Made by a program: the position numbers and the translations under genes. From Paractinoplanes toevensis (GTDB lineage Bacteria; Actinomycetota; Actinomycetes; Mycobacteriales; Micromonosporaceae): a stretch of DNA of 64,000 bases. A model generated the notes under the pieces. It did not search any database, was not told the origin of the DNA, and saw nothing but the letters and a program-made list of their open reading frames with translations. Where the stretch lies: NCBI RefSeq assembly GCF_018332695.1, contig NZ_BOQN01000024.1:1-64000 (forward strand), in the 5' to 3' direction. Below are positions 34,340 to 41,779 of this stretch, piece after piece (the stretch's first letter is position 1; every line of letters starts with the position of its first letter).

Positions 34340-34429
34340 GTGCTCAGTGTTGCGGGGCGACTCAGGTCCCGAGCAAGGCCGGGACGCCAAGACGGCGGAA
34401 ATCCGAAGGTGTGGCGGAATCGACGAACT
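34340..34429 (-). promoter_or_regulatory. Promoter/operator of the importer operon (copy B)
   Basis: Second copy of the element at 28702-28792. The direct repeat is GGCGGAAATC at 34394-34403 and GGCGGAATC at 34413-34421 (period 19). The CAAGG-CCGGG block and the terminal GTGCTCAGT box (34340-34348) are conserved in order and spacing. Both copies have the same orientation relative to their minus-strand operons. Here the element is separated from the ATG by about 45 nt containing a ribosome binding site. Confidence 0.8.
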
Positions 34430-34432
34430 TGC

Positions 34433-35038
34433 TCAGTGCGGGCGCTCCTCCCGGGCGAGCAGGGCGACCAGGAAGTCGGCGCCGGGGTGGAAGGGACGCA
34501 GGTCCCAGGTGCTCAGCAGCACCTCGGGGCGCAGACCGGCGGTGGCCGCGTCCTCGAAGAAGTCGTGGAACTCGTAGTTGCGGGCGGCGCCGAAGCCGAT
34601 CGCGGCGCGACCGCCGACGGCCAGGTGGGCGGCGAAGTTGCGCAGGACCTCGGTGCGGGTGGACGGGTCCAGGAAGGTCATCACGTTGCCGGCGCAGACG
34701 ATCACGTCGAAGCCCGGCGGTTCCAGTTTCACCTCGGCCAGGTCGCCGACCAGCCAGGTGGCGCCGGGATGGTCGGCCCGCGCGGCGGCGATGAGTTCCG
34801 GGTCGATGTCGACGCCGGTCACGTCGTGGCCCGCCGCCGCGAGGTGGCCGCCCACCCGGCCCGGACCGCAGCCGGCGTCGAGGATCCGGCTGCCGCGCGG
34901 CACCATCGCGTCGATCAGGCGGGCCTCCCCGGCCAGGTCGTCGCCGCGCTCGGCCATGTCCCGGAACCGCTTGATGTACCACTGCGAGTGGCCCGGGTCG
35001 GCGGCGGTGCGCTGCAGCCAGAGGTTGTCGTTGCTCAT
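34433..35038 (-). CDS. Class I SAM-dependent methyltransferase
   Basis: A 201-residue methyltransferase. Motif I RILDAGCGPGRVGGHLA (about residues 51-67), VTGVDIDPELIAAAR with the acidic ribose-binding residue, and motif IV/V segments FDVIVCAGNVMTFLD and LAVGGRAAIGFG are present. The substrate is unknown. It ends 4 bp upstream of the importer promoter element but is probably a separate transcript, because the element lies between them. ATG 35038 has a weak purine-rich ribosome binding site. Confidence 0.85.
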   Translation of the reverse strand: MSNDNLWLQRTAADPGHSQWYIKRFRDMAERGDDLAGEARLIDAMVPRGSRILDAGCGPGRVGGHLAAAGHDVTGVDIDPELIAAARADHPGATWLVGDLAEVKLEPPGFDVIVCAGNVMTFLDPSTRTEVLRNFAAHLAVGGRAAIGFGAARNYEFHDFFEDAATAGLRPEVLLSTWDLRPFHPGADFLVALLAREERPH

Positions 35039-35083
35039 GCCTCAATCTTCTCCCGAGGCGAAAGACCTCGTTCGGGGTGTCGG

Positions 35084-35151
35084 GTGGATGATCCACGGCG
35101 GGTCCGGGTAAGGAAGAACCCGCGCCGCCACACCACAACGTGAGGATCATC
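35084..35151 (+). promoter_or_regulatory. Palindrome and possible leader structure upstream of 35153
   Basis: GTGGAT-G-ATCCAC (35084-35096) is a perfect 6-bp inverted repeat. Its part GATGATCC (35087-35094) is also complementary to GGATCATC (35144-35151) directly before the GTG start. Between them GCGGGT and ACCCGC form an inner stem. This could be an operator plus a leader hairpin that covers the translation start. No family is recognised. Confidence 0.4.
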
Positions 35152-35152
35152 T

Positions 35153-35656
35153 GTGACCGACGAACCGCTGTACACGAAGCTGGGCTTCACCGACGCCGAA
35201 TGGGGCCTGCTGGTCGGGCTGCCGCAGTCGGTGCTCACCGCGGCCAGCGTCGCGACCCCCGACAGCGCCCGCAAGACCCGGCACGAGAGCGAGGCCGGCA
35301 TCGACGTGATCTCGGACGCCCGCGCGTCGGCCAGCACCCTGGTCGCGGCGGTCGCCGCCCAGCTGCTCTCCGAGGTCGGCGACCCCGAACTGGGCGAGGA
35401 AGCACCGGTCATCGAACCGAGCGACCCGATCGGGTACGCCGAGGACGTGCTGGGCCGCGCCGCCGAGGCGAACGCCCTGCTCACCGCGAAGGCCGAGCAG
35501 GCCGACGCGGAGACCTACAAGCACTGGCTGGTGGAGATCGCCGAATCGGTGGTCGGCGCCGCCTCCACCGGCGGTGTGCTCGGCCTCGGCGGCGAGAACG
35601 TCACCGACGACGAGCGGGCCTTCCGCGACGACCTGGCGAAGGCTCTCTCCGACTAG
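35153..35656 (+). CDS. Conserved hypothetical protein (167 aa)
   Basis: A soluble, acidic 167-residue protein, mostly helical. The N-terminal half has FTDAEWGLLVGLPQSVLTAAS and a repeated-Ala helix (SASTLVAAVAAQLLSEVG). The C-terminal half has KHWLVEIAESVVGAASTGG followed by a Gly-rich turn and DDERAFRDDLAKAL. The overall pattern resembles small actinobacterial proteins with ferritin-like or tellurite-resistance-B-like helices, but I cannot name the family. GTG 35153 is preceded by GTGAGG. An 11-nt gap separates it from the AraC gene at 35667, which has its own promoter-like TAGGCT. Confidence 0.7.
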   Translation: MTDEPLYTKLGFTDAEWGLLVGLPQSVLTAASVATPDSARKTRHESEAGIDVISDARASASTLVAAVAAQLLSEVGDPELGEEAPVIEPSDPIGYAEDVLGRAAEANALLTAKAEQADAETYKHWLVEIAESVVGAASTGGVLGLGGENVTDDERAFRDDLAKALSD

Positions 35657-35666
35657 GCTGCGACGG

Positions 35667-36551
35667 GTGAGCGTCGACGAGTACGCCCAGGCCAGGCCGT
35701 CGGCCGCGCTGCTGCCGTACGTCGGTTTCTACTCCGGCTACCGGCAGCGCGGCCTGGCGCCGGCCACCCATCGGGGCCTTCCCTCGCCGTACCTCACCGT
35801 GGTTTTCACCATGGACGACCCGCTGGACGTGGCCGCCCACCCCGACCCCCGCCAGACGCCCGGCCGGTACGCCGCGCTGATCGGCGGCCTGCACCTGCGC
35901 CCGGCATTGCTCACCCACCCCGGACGGCAGTCCGGGGTGCAGGTGGCGCTGCGGCCGCTGGGGTGCCGGGCCCTGTTCGGGCTGCCCGCCGCGGAGCTGG
36001 GGGGCATCGACGTGGATGCCGCCGCCGTGCTGGGCGCGCCGATCGTGGCCGAGATCCGCGACCGCCTGTGTTCGGCGTCCTCCTGGCCGGCCCGTTTCGC
36101 GGCGATCGACGACGTGCTGGGCCGGCGCCTGTTCCCGGTCGCGGTGGCGCCGGAGATCCGGCACGCGTGCTACCGGCTGCTCGGCGGCGGCGCGGCCCGG
36201 TCGGTCGCCGACGTCGCCGGCGAGGTCGGCTGGAGCCCGCGCTATCTCACCGACCGGTTCCGCGCCGAGATCGGCCTTCGGCCCAAGGAGGCCGCGCGGA
36301 TCGCCCGATTCGACCGCGCCCGCCGTTCGCTGAGCCCCTCGACCCGACTGGCCGACGTGGCCGCCGCGCACGGCTACGCCGATCAGTCCCACCTGGTCCG
36401 CGACTTCCGGGCGTTCGCCGGTTGCACGCCGACGCGGTGGGTGGCCGACGAGTTCGGTTTTGTCCAAGCCACCGCGCGACTGATGACCGAGGATCGGGAG
36501 CATGAGCGACTCACCACCACCCCAGGTCTGGCCGACGCTGCGGGCCGATGA
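35667..36551 (+). CDS. AraC family transcriptional regulator
   Basis: A 294-residue regulator. The N-terminal domain carries PSAALLPYVGFYSGYRQRG and a Leu/Pro-rich cupin-like part (AALIGGLHLRPALLTHPG), as in DUF6597/AraC-type regulators. The C-terminal AraC DNA-binding domain has SVADVAGEVGWSPRYLTDRFRAEIGLRPKE and LADVAAAHGYADQSHLVRDFRAFAG. GTG 35667 has TAGGCT (35654-35659) 7 nt upstream, so it is probably leaderless. Its 3' end overlaps the VOC gene by 50 bp, which suggests co-transcription and control of that small enzyme. Confidence 0.87.
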   Translation: MSVDEYAQARPSAALLPYVGFYSGYRQRGLAPATHRGLPSPYLTVVFTMDDPLDVAAHPDPRQTPGRYAALIGGLHLRPALLTHPGRQSGVQVALRPLGCRALFGLPAAELGGIDVDAAAVLGAPIVAEIRDRLCSASSWPARFAAIDDVLGRRLFPVAVAPEIRHACYRLLGGGAARSVADVAGEVGWSPRYLTDRFRAEIGLRPKEAARIARFDRARRSLSPSTRLADVAAAHGYADQSHLVRDFRAFAGCTPTRWVADEFGFVQATARLMTEDREHERLTTTPGLADAAGR

Positions 36552-36912
36552 CGCCCGCGCCCTGATCCGCTTCCTGGTCGAGGCGTTCGGCTTCGAGGAG
36601 GCCGTCGTCTACGGCGAGGGCGACCGGGTCGACCACGCCCAGCTGTCCTGGCCGCTCGGCGGCGGCATCATGCTGGGCTCCGCCCACGACCGCGGCCCGG
36701 ACGACAAGTGGTCCCTGCGCCCCGGCACGTTCGGCGCCTACGTGGTCACCGACGACGTCGACGCCCTGCACGAGCGGGCCGCCCGGGCCGGCGCCGAGAT
36801 CATCCAGCCGCCGCAGGAGACCGACTACGGCTCCCGCGAGTTCGCGGCCCGCGACCCGGAGGGCAACCTGTGGTCGTTCGGCACCTACCGGGGCTCACTC
36901 CCGCCGAAGTAG
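36502..36912 (+). CDS. VOC family protein (glyoxalase/bleomycin-resistance fold)
   Basis: A 136-residue single VOC-superfamily protein. It begins VWPTLRADDARALIRFLVEAFGF and ends RDPEGNLWSFGTY, the conserved C-terminal strand with the metal-ligand-type glutamate. The substrate is unknown; members bind small ligands, metals or antibiotics. ATG 36502 is preceded by GGGAGC and lies inside the 3' part of the AraC gene, in another frame. The stop overlaps the convergent NarL-type regulator by 18 bp. Confidence 0.88.
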   Translation: MSDSPPPQVWPTLRADDARALIRFLVEAFGFEEAVVYGEGDRVDHAQLSWPLGGGIMLGSAHDRGPDDKWSLRPGTFGAYVVTDDVDALHERAARAGAEIIQPPQETDYGSREFAARDPEGNLWSFGTYRGSLPPK

Positions 36913-37521
36913 GCCCTGCTCGAACGCCGCGGCCACGGCGGCCGCCCGATCGCGTACGCCTAATTTCGCGTACGCGTGCAGTAAGTGGGTTTTGACCGTC
37001 GCCTCGCTGATGAAAAGCTGGGCGGCCGCCTCGCGGTTGCTGTTGCCCCGCGCGATCAGCGTGAGCACCTCGATCTCCCGCTGGCTCAGCGGTTCCTTGG
37101 CCGGCGAGCGCAGCGAGCCCATGAGCTTGCCGGCCACCGCCGGCGACAGCACCGACTCGCCTCGGTGGGCCGCCGTGACCGCCCGGAACAACTCCTCCCG
37201 CGGTGTGTCCTTGAGGAGGTAGCCGGTCGCGCCGGCCTTGATCGCGGGCAGCACGTCCCGGTCGGTGTCGTAGGTGGTGAGCACCAGCACCCGGGCCGTC
37301 GAGCCCTGTTCGCGCAGTGCCACGATCGCGCTGACCCCGTCCATCTCGGGCATCCGCAGGTCCATCAGCACCACGTCGGGGCTGACCGCCCGGGCGACGG
37401 CCAGCGCTTCCTTGCCGTTGCCGGCCTCGCCCAGCACCCGGAAGCGGTCGTCGCCGGCGAACATGCCGCGCAGTCCATCCCGCACCACCGGATGGTCGTC
37501 GACGATCAGCAGGCCGATCAC
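36895..37521 (-). CDS. NarL/LuxR-type response regulator
   Basis: A 208-residue regulator. The receiver begins IGLLIVDDHPVVRDGL, with the phosphoacceptor aspartate in DVVLMDLRMPEMDG and lysine in LLKDTP. The C-terminal LuxR helix-turn-helix has LSQREIEVLTLIARGNSNREAAAQLFISEATVKTHL. GTG 37521 overlaps the kinase stop by 4 bp. It is the last gene of the operon ABC ATPase, ABC permease, kinase, regulator, and probably autoregulates that operon in response to the compound exported. Confidence 0.92.
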   Translation of the reverse strand: MIGLLIVDDHPVVRDGLRGMFAGDDRFRVLGEAGNGKEALAVARAVSPDVVLMDLRMPEMDGVSAIVALREQGSTARVLVLTTYDTDRDVLPAIKAGATGYLLKDTPREELFRAVTAAHRGESVLSPAVAGKLMGSLRSPAKEPLSQREIEVLTLIARGNSNREAAAQLFISEATVKTHLLHAYAKLGVRDRAAAVAAAFEQGLLRRE

Positions 37522-38756
37522 GCGGTAACCCCCATCGTGATGGCCGGCACGCAGGCCGACACGGCGGTGCCGCCGCCCGGTTCGGACTCGACCGCCAGGG
37601 TCCCGGCGATGCGCAGGATCCGTTCCCGCATCGCGGCGAGGCCGAAGGACGAGGTGTTTCGCGGTGCGGCCGGGTCGAAACCGGTGCCGTCGTCGCGTAC
37701 GTCCAGCGTCACCACGTCCTCCATGTAGGACAGGGTCAGCGCGACCCGGCCCGCTTCGGCGTGCCGGGCCACGTTGGCCAGGGCCTCCTGTGCGGTGCGC
37801 AGCAGCGTCGTCTCGATCTCGGGCAGCAGCGGGCGGGGCGTCCCGGTGGTGATCAGTGCGGCCTGCACCCCGTTGAGCGCGGACCAGCCGGTGACGACCT
37901 CGTCGATCGCCTCGGGCAGCGCCGACGCCTCCAGGGTCTGCGGGCGCAGCGCCTGCACCGAGCGGCGGGCCTCGGCCAGGCTTTCCCGGGCGAGGCCCTT
38001 GGCGGTGCCGAGGTGGCGGCGCCAGGCGGCCGGGTCGGTGGCGGCCGCGTCGGCCGCCTCCAGCTGGGTGACGATGCCGGTCAGGCCCTGGGCCAGCACG
38101 TCGTGGATCTCGCCGGCCATCCGCTGCCGTTCGTCGTGCACACCGGCCTCGCGGGCCTGGGCCAGCAGCTGGGCGTGCAGGCCGGCGTTCTCCCGGAGGG
38201 CTTCCTCCAGGCGGGCGTTCGCCTCGGCCAGCTGCTCGATCATCTCGGCCCGCTTCTCCGACTGCTCGTCGGTCATCGTCGACAGGTACGTCATGGCGTT
38301 CGCGATGACCAGGTTGAACAGCAGAACCACCGAGAAGTAGCCCCACGAGTCCGGGTCGTCGATCGCCTGGAAACCGTTGGCCTGGGAGACCGCGGTGGCG
38401 AACGCGACCAGGGTGCCGCCGATCATCCGGTCGCGCTTGCCCCGCAGGGCGTAGGCGGTGAACAGATAGCCGGTCCAGGCGAAGAACCCGAACAGCGGGC
38501 TGGACCAGACCAGCAGGTAGATCAGGACCACCTGGACGGCGAAGAAGATCGTCATCCGGCGGTGGTCGAGTTCCCAGGCCGGGTGCAGGGTCACCCACCA
38601 GAGCATCCAGGCCGCGGTCACCGTCACCAGCACCGCGATCACCGGGTAGGGCAGATGCGCGGTGCCGGCCGGCACGAGCGCCGTGGAACAGGCCAGCGCA
38701 CCGTACGGCACGTAGGTCAGCAAACGACGCCACTTGTCCAGCCGGCGCATCGTCAC
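37518..38756 (-). CDS. NarL-type sensor histidine kinase (HisKA_3)
   Basis: A 412-residue membrane kinase with about five to six hydrophobic helices in the first 165 residues and no large external domain. A coiled-coil linker follows (about 172-210). HisKA_3 carries ERQRMAGEIHDVLAQGLTGIVTQLEAA, with the phosphoacceptor histidine in EIHD. The ATPase domain has ALANVARHA and the G motif DVRDDGTGFDP. This resembles DesK-like kinases that sense membrane or cell-wall stress. It starts 4 bp after the permease stop and is coupled to its regulator. Confidence 0.9.
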   Translation of the reverse strand: MTMRRLDKWRRLLTYVPYGALACSTALVPAGTAHLPYPVIAVLVTVTAAWMLWWVTLHPAWELDHRRMTIFFAVQVVLIYLLVWSSPLFGFFAWTGYLFTAYALRGKRDRMIGGTLVAFATAVSQANGFQAIDDPDSWGYFSVVLLFNLVIANAMTYLSTMTDEQSEKRAEMIEQLAEANARLEEALRENAGLHAQLLAQAREAGVHDERQRMAGEIHDVLAQGLTGIVTQLEAADAAATDPAAWRRHLGTAKGLARESLAEARRSVQALRPQTLEASALPEAIDEVVTGWSALNGVQAALITTGTPRPLLPEIETTLLRTAQEALANVARHAEAGRVALTLSYMEDVVTLDVRDDGTGFDPAAPRNTSSFGLAAMRERILRIAGTLAVESEPGGGTAVSACVPAITMGVTA

Positions 38757-38760
38757 CCTT

Positions 38761-39507
38761 TCAGGACCAGCGGAACAGGCGGGAAGCCGCCAGCCCGAAC
38801 ACGACCAGGTAACCCACCAGCACGGTAGCCGACAGCGCGCTGGGCCAGTGGCCCGTCATCGCCTCGTGCACCGCGCGCTCGCCGGCGCCGAGCGGGGTGA
38901 AGTCGCTGATCCGCTGCAGCACGTCCGGCATCACCTCGCGCGGCGTCCACAGCCCGGCGAAGAACATCAGCGGGAAGAACAGCAGCGTGCCGATCGAGTT
39001 GCCGGCCTTGCCGGTGGGCACCAGGGCCGCGATGAACAGCCCGATCGAGAAGACACCCAGCGCGGAGAGGAGGAACGCGACCACGAAACCGGCGAACTGC
39101 GCCGGCAGCGGCACGTCGAAGAGGATCCGGCCGGCCGCGAGCGCCAGCGTCACCGACACCACCGCGGTGAGCAGGGCGGCGGCGAGTTGCGCCGCGAGGA
39201 GCAGGACCGGGCGTACCGGGGTGGTGCCGAGCCGCCGGAGAATGCCCTTCTCCCGGTAGGTGGCGAGCACCATCGGCACGACCTGCAGGCCCAGCATGGC
39301 CAGGGTCAGCAGCACCGAGATGCCGACGTAGACGTCGATGACCCGGATGCCGCCCAGGTCGTCCGACGGTTCCCGGAAGGCCGGGATGCTGCCCAGGATC
39401 ACCACCAGGATGGTCGGGAAGAGCAGCGTGAAGAAGGCCGTCACCGGTTCGCGGGCGTTCAGCTTCAGCTCGGTCATGGTCAGTTTGGCGAAGACGCTCA
39501 TGGTCAC
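38761..39507 (-). CDS. ABC-2 type exporter permease
   Basis: A 248-residue ABC-2 membrane protein with six hydrophobic helices. It has the family features TMTELKLNAREPVTAFFTLLFPTILVVILGS and LLFFPLMFFAGLWTPREVMPDVLQRISDFTPLGAGERAV. It works with the adjacent DrrA-like ATPase to export a drug, lipid or peptide; the substrate is unknown. ATG 39507 overlaps the ATPase stop by 4 bp; ATG 39501 is an alternative. The kinase-regulator pair directly downstream suggests substrate-induced expression. Confidence 0.9.
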   Translation of the reverse strand: MTMSVFAKLTMTELKLNAREPVTAFFTLLFPTILVVILGSIPAFREPSDDLGGIRVIDVYVGISVLLTLAMLGLQVVPMVLATYREKGILRRLGTTPVRPVLLLAAQLAAALLTAVVSVTLALAAGRILFDVPLPAQFAGFVVAFLLSALGVFSIGLFIAALVPTGKAGNSIGTLLFFPLMFFAGLWTPREVMPDVLQRISDFTPLGAGERAVHEAMTGHWPSALSATVLVGYLVVFGLAASRLFRWS

Positions 39508-40406
39508 TCCGTCCCGTCCCGGCCGGTCAGCCGGACGAACGCGTCGTCCAGGCTGGCCTGCTCGATCCGCAGGTCGTTGGCGATGATCTGGTGGGTGGCG
39601 AGCAGCGAGGTGACCGCGTGCAGCAGGTTGCCGGTGCCGATGACCTCGAGCTGGCTGCCGTGGTGGCGCACCTCGCGCACCTCACCGAGCTGGGCGAACA
39701 GGGCATCGTCGAGCGGCGCCGACGGCCGGAAGCGGATGGTCTGCTCGACGGCGATCCCGGCGACCAGGCCGGCCGGGGTGTCGAGGGCGACGACCTGGCC
39801 GCGGTCGATCACGGCGATCCGGTCGCAGAGCCGCTCGGCCTCCTCCATGAAGTGGGTGACCAGCACGATCGTGACGCCGGTGTCCCGGATCGACTCGATC
39901 AGGGCCCAGGTGTCCCGGCGGGCCTGCGGGTCGAGACCGGTGGTCAGCTCGTCGAGGATCGCGATCTTCGGGTTGCCGATCAGGGCGAGCGCGATCGAGA
40001 GGCGCTGCTTCTGGCCGCCGGAGAGTTTCGCGTACCGGGTGCCGAGTTTCTCGCTGAGGCCGAGCTCCCGGGTCAGCGCCCGCCAGTCGGCCGGTTCGGG
40101 ATAGAAGGCGCTGTAGAGCTCGAGCGCCTCCCGCACGGTGAGTTTCTCCGGGAGCTGCGACTCCTGGAGCTGGACACCGACGAGCCGGCGCAGCTCCGGG
40201 TCGCGCGGCTCGCGGCCGAGCACCCTGATCGTGCCGTCGTCCGGGGTGCGCAGACCGGCCACACACTCGATCGTGGTGGTCTTGCCGGCGCCGTTCGGGC
40301 CGAGGATGCCGAAGATCTCACCACTCTCGACGGTGAGCGAGACATCCCGCACCGCGACCGTGTCCCCGTAATGCTTCCGCAGATGATTGACCTCGATGAC
40401 TGCCAT
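39504..40406 (-). CDS. ABC exporter ATPase (DrrA-like)
   Basis: A 300-residue nucleotide-binding subunit. Walker A GPNGAGKTTTIE, signature LSGGQKQRLSIALAL, Walker B IAILDELTTGLDPQARRD and H-loop VLVTHFMEEAERLCDR are present, with a C-terminal regulatory extension of about 80 residues as in DrrA-type exporters. It heads the four-gene exporter and two-component operon. An 18-bp inverted repeat at 40464-40481 lies 58 bp upstream of its ATG and may be the operator for the co-encoded NarL-type regulator. Confidence 0.93.
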   Translation of the reverse strand: MAVIEVNHLRKHYGDTVAVRDVSLTVESGEIFGILGPNGAGKTTTIECVAGLRTPDDGTIRVLGREPRDPELRRLVGVQLQESQLPEKLTVREALELYSAFYPEPADWRALTRELGLSEKLGTRYAKLSGGQKQRLSIALALIGNPKIAILDELTTGLDPQARRDTWALIESIRDTGVTIVLVTHFMEEAERLCDRIAVIDRGQVVALDTPAGLVAGIAVEQTIRFRPSAPLDDALFAQLGEVREVRHHGSQLEVIGTGNLLHAVTSLLATHQIIANDLRIEQASLDDAFVRLTGRDGTE

Positions 40407-40463
40407 GCATCGAGCGTCACATCAGCGCGGCCGCGGCGAATCGACCACCGGGCGAGCCTTCCG

Positions 40464-40481
40464 ATCCACCGGTTGGTGGAT
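40464..40481. promoter_or_regulatory. Inverted repeat upstream of exporter operon
   Basis: ATCCACC-GGTT-GGTGGAT, perfect 7-bp arms. It lies 7 nt after the glycosyltransferase stop and 58 nt before the exporter ATPase start, both on the minus strand. It may be an operator for the operon or a weak terminator for the glycosyltransferase. The lack of a T-tract favours an operator. Confidence 0.5.
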
Positions 40482-40487
40482 GCGGGA

Positions 40488-41696
40488 CTACGCCATCGCC
40501 TCGTTCGTCTCGCTCGGGTCGGGGCTGCTGCCTCGCCGTAGTCCGGCGACGGCCGAGTAGACCGAGCCGACCTGGGAGGCCACCCGCCGCCAGGAGTATG
40601 CCTGGCGGGCCCGGTCGAGCGCGGCGGTCGCGTACGCGAACCGGCGGACCTTGTCGTTGACCAGCCGGCGCAGCGCACCGCCGAGCGCCCGGGGGTCACG
40701 GGCCGGCACGAGATCACCGGTGAGCCCGTCGACCACGGTCTCGGTGAGGCCGCCCACCGAGGTGCCCACGATCGGCACCCCGCAGGCCATCGCCTCGAGC
40801 GCGGACGACTCCAGGTCGTCCTGCCAGGGCGCGGCCACCAGGACGTCGGCCGAGCGGTACCAGCTCGGCATGTCCGCCGCCGGCACCCGGCCGACCAGCC
40901 GGAACCGGTCGGCGACGTGCAGTTTCTCGGCGAGGGCGCGCAGCTTGCGGGCGCCGGGGTCGGCGGGCAGCGCGTCGGCGGCGGGACCACCGACGACCAC
41001 CACCTCGGCGCCGGGCACCCAGCGCATGGCCTCGATGACGTCACCGAAGCCCTTGCGCTCGACCAGCCGGCCGACCGAGAGGATGCGGGGGCGGGCCGGG
41101 TCGCGTTCGACGGCCGGGCCCTCGGGGGTGAAGCGTTCGCTGTCGACCCCGGCCGGGACCACCGTGAGCTGCGCCCGGGGCACCCCGATCCGCACGAGTC
41201 CGCGCACTTCGTCCTGGGTCTGCACGACCACCCGGTCGACGGCCCGGCCGAGCGCCCGTTCGTAACCGGCTCGCGACGGTTTGCCGTCCGGTGCCGCGGT
41301 GGCCTCGCCCAGCTCGTGGAACGACTGCACCACCGGGATGCCGAGCTGGCGGGCCGCGGTGACCGCGGCCAGGCCGCTGGTCCAGAAGTGGGCGTGCACG
41401 ACCTCGGGTGTCCAGCCGCCGTTGCGCCAGCGGTCCTCGAGCCACCGGGCGAACTCCCCCATGTACGGCAGGAGGAGGTCGGGCGGCACGACGTGGGTGG
41501 GGCCGGCCGGCACGTGCACGACCCGGATGCCGCCCGGCGTGCTGACCTCGTCGGCCACCACCGGGTCGTCCCGGCGCGTATAAACACGCACCTCGTGACC
41601 CTGTTCGGCGAGGGCGGCGGACAGGTCGGCGACATGGGTCTGCTGGCCGCCGTCGCCCAAGGGGCTGGCGTGCTCAGAAATCATCGCGATGCGCAC
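40488..41696 (-). CDS. GT4-family glycosyltransferase
   Basis: A 402-residue retaining glycosyltransferase of the GT-B fold. The N-terminal donor-side loop GDGGQQTHVADLSAALAEQGHEV, the middle PRILSVGRLVERKGFGDVIEAM and the C-terminal E-x7-E-type block SSALEAMACGVPIVGTSVGGLTETVVDG are typical of GT4 enzymes. The acceptor is unknown; related actinobacterial proteins make glycolipids or small glycosides. GTG 41696 has a GGAGGGACC ribosome binding site. It is 83 bp downstream of the oxidoreductase gene on the same strand and may be co-transcribed. Confidence 0.9.
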   Translation of the reverse strand: MRIAMISEHASPLGDGGQQTHVADLSAALAEQGHEVRVYTRRDDPVVADEVSTPGGIRVVHVPAGPTHVVPPDLLLPYMGEFARWLEDRWRNGGWTPEVVHAHFWTSGLAAVTAARQLGIPVVQSFHELGEATAAPDGKPSRAGYERALGRAVDRVVVQTQDEVRGLVRIGVPRAQLTVVPAGVDSERFTPEGPAVERDPARPRILSVGRLVERKGFGDVIEAMRWVPGAEVVVVGGPAADALPADPGARKLRALAEKLHVADRFRLVGRVPAADMPSWYRSADVLVAAPWQDDLESSALEAMACGVPIVGTSVGGLTETVVDGLTGDLVPARDPRALGGALRRLVNDKVRRFAYATAALDRARQAYSWRRVASQVGSVYSAVAGLRRGSSPDPSETNEAMA

Positions 41697-41779
41697 GTGG
41701 TCCCTCCGGTCGGGCTGCGGTACGCGGTGCAGTTGCCCCTAGCCCAAATCCGTAAACATCAGCAGCCTATCTCCCGGTC

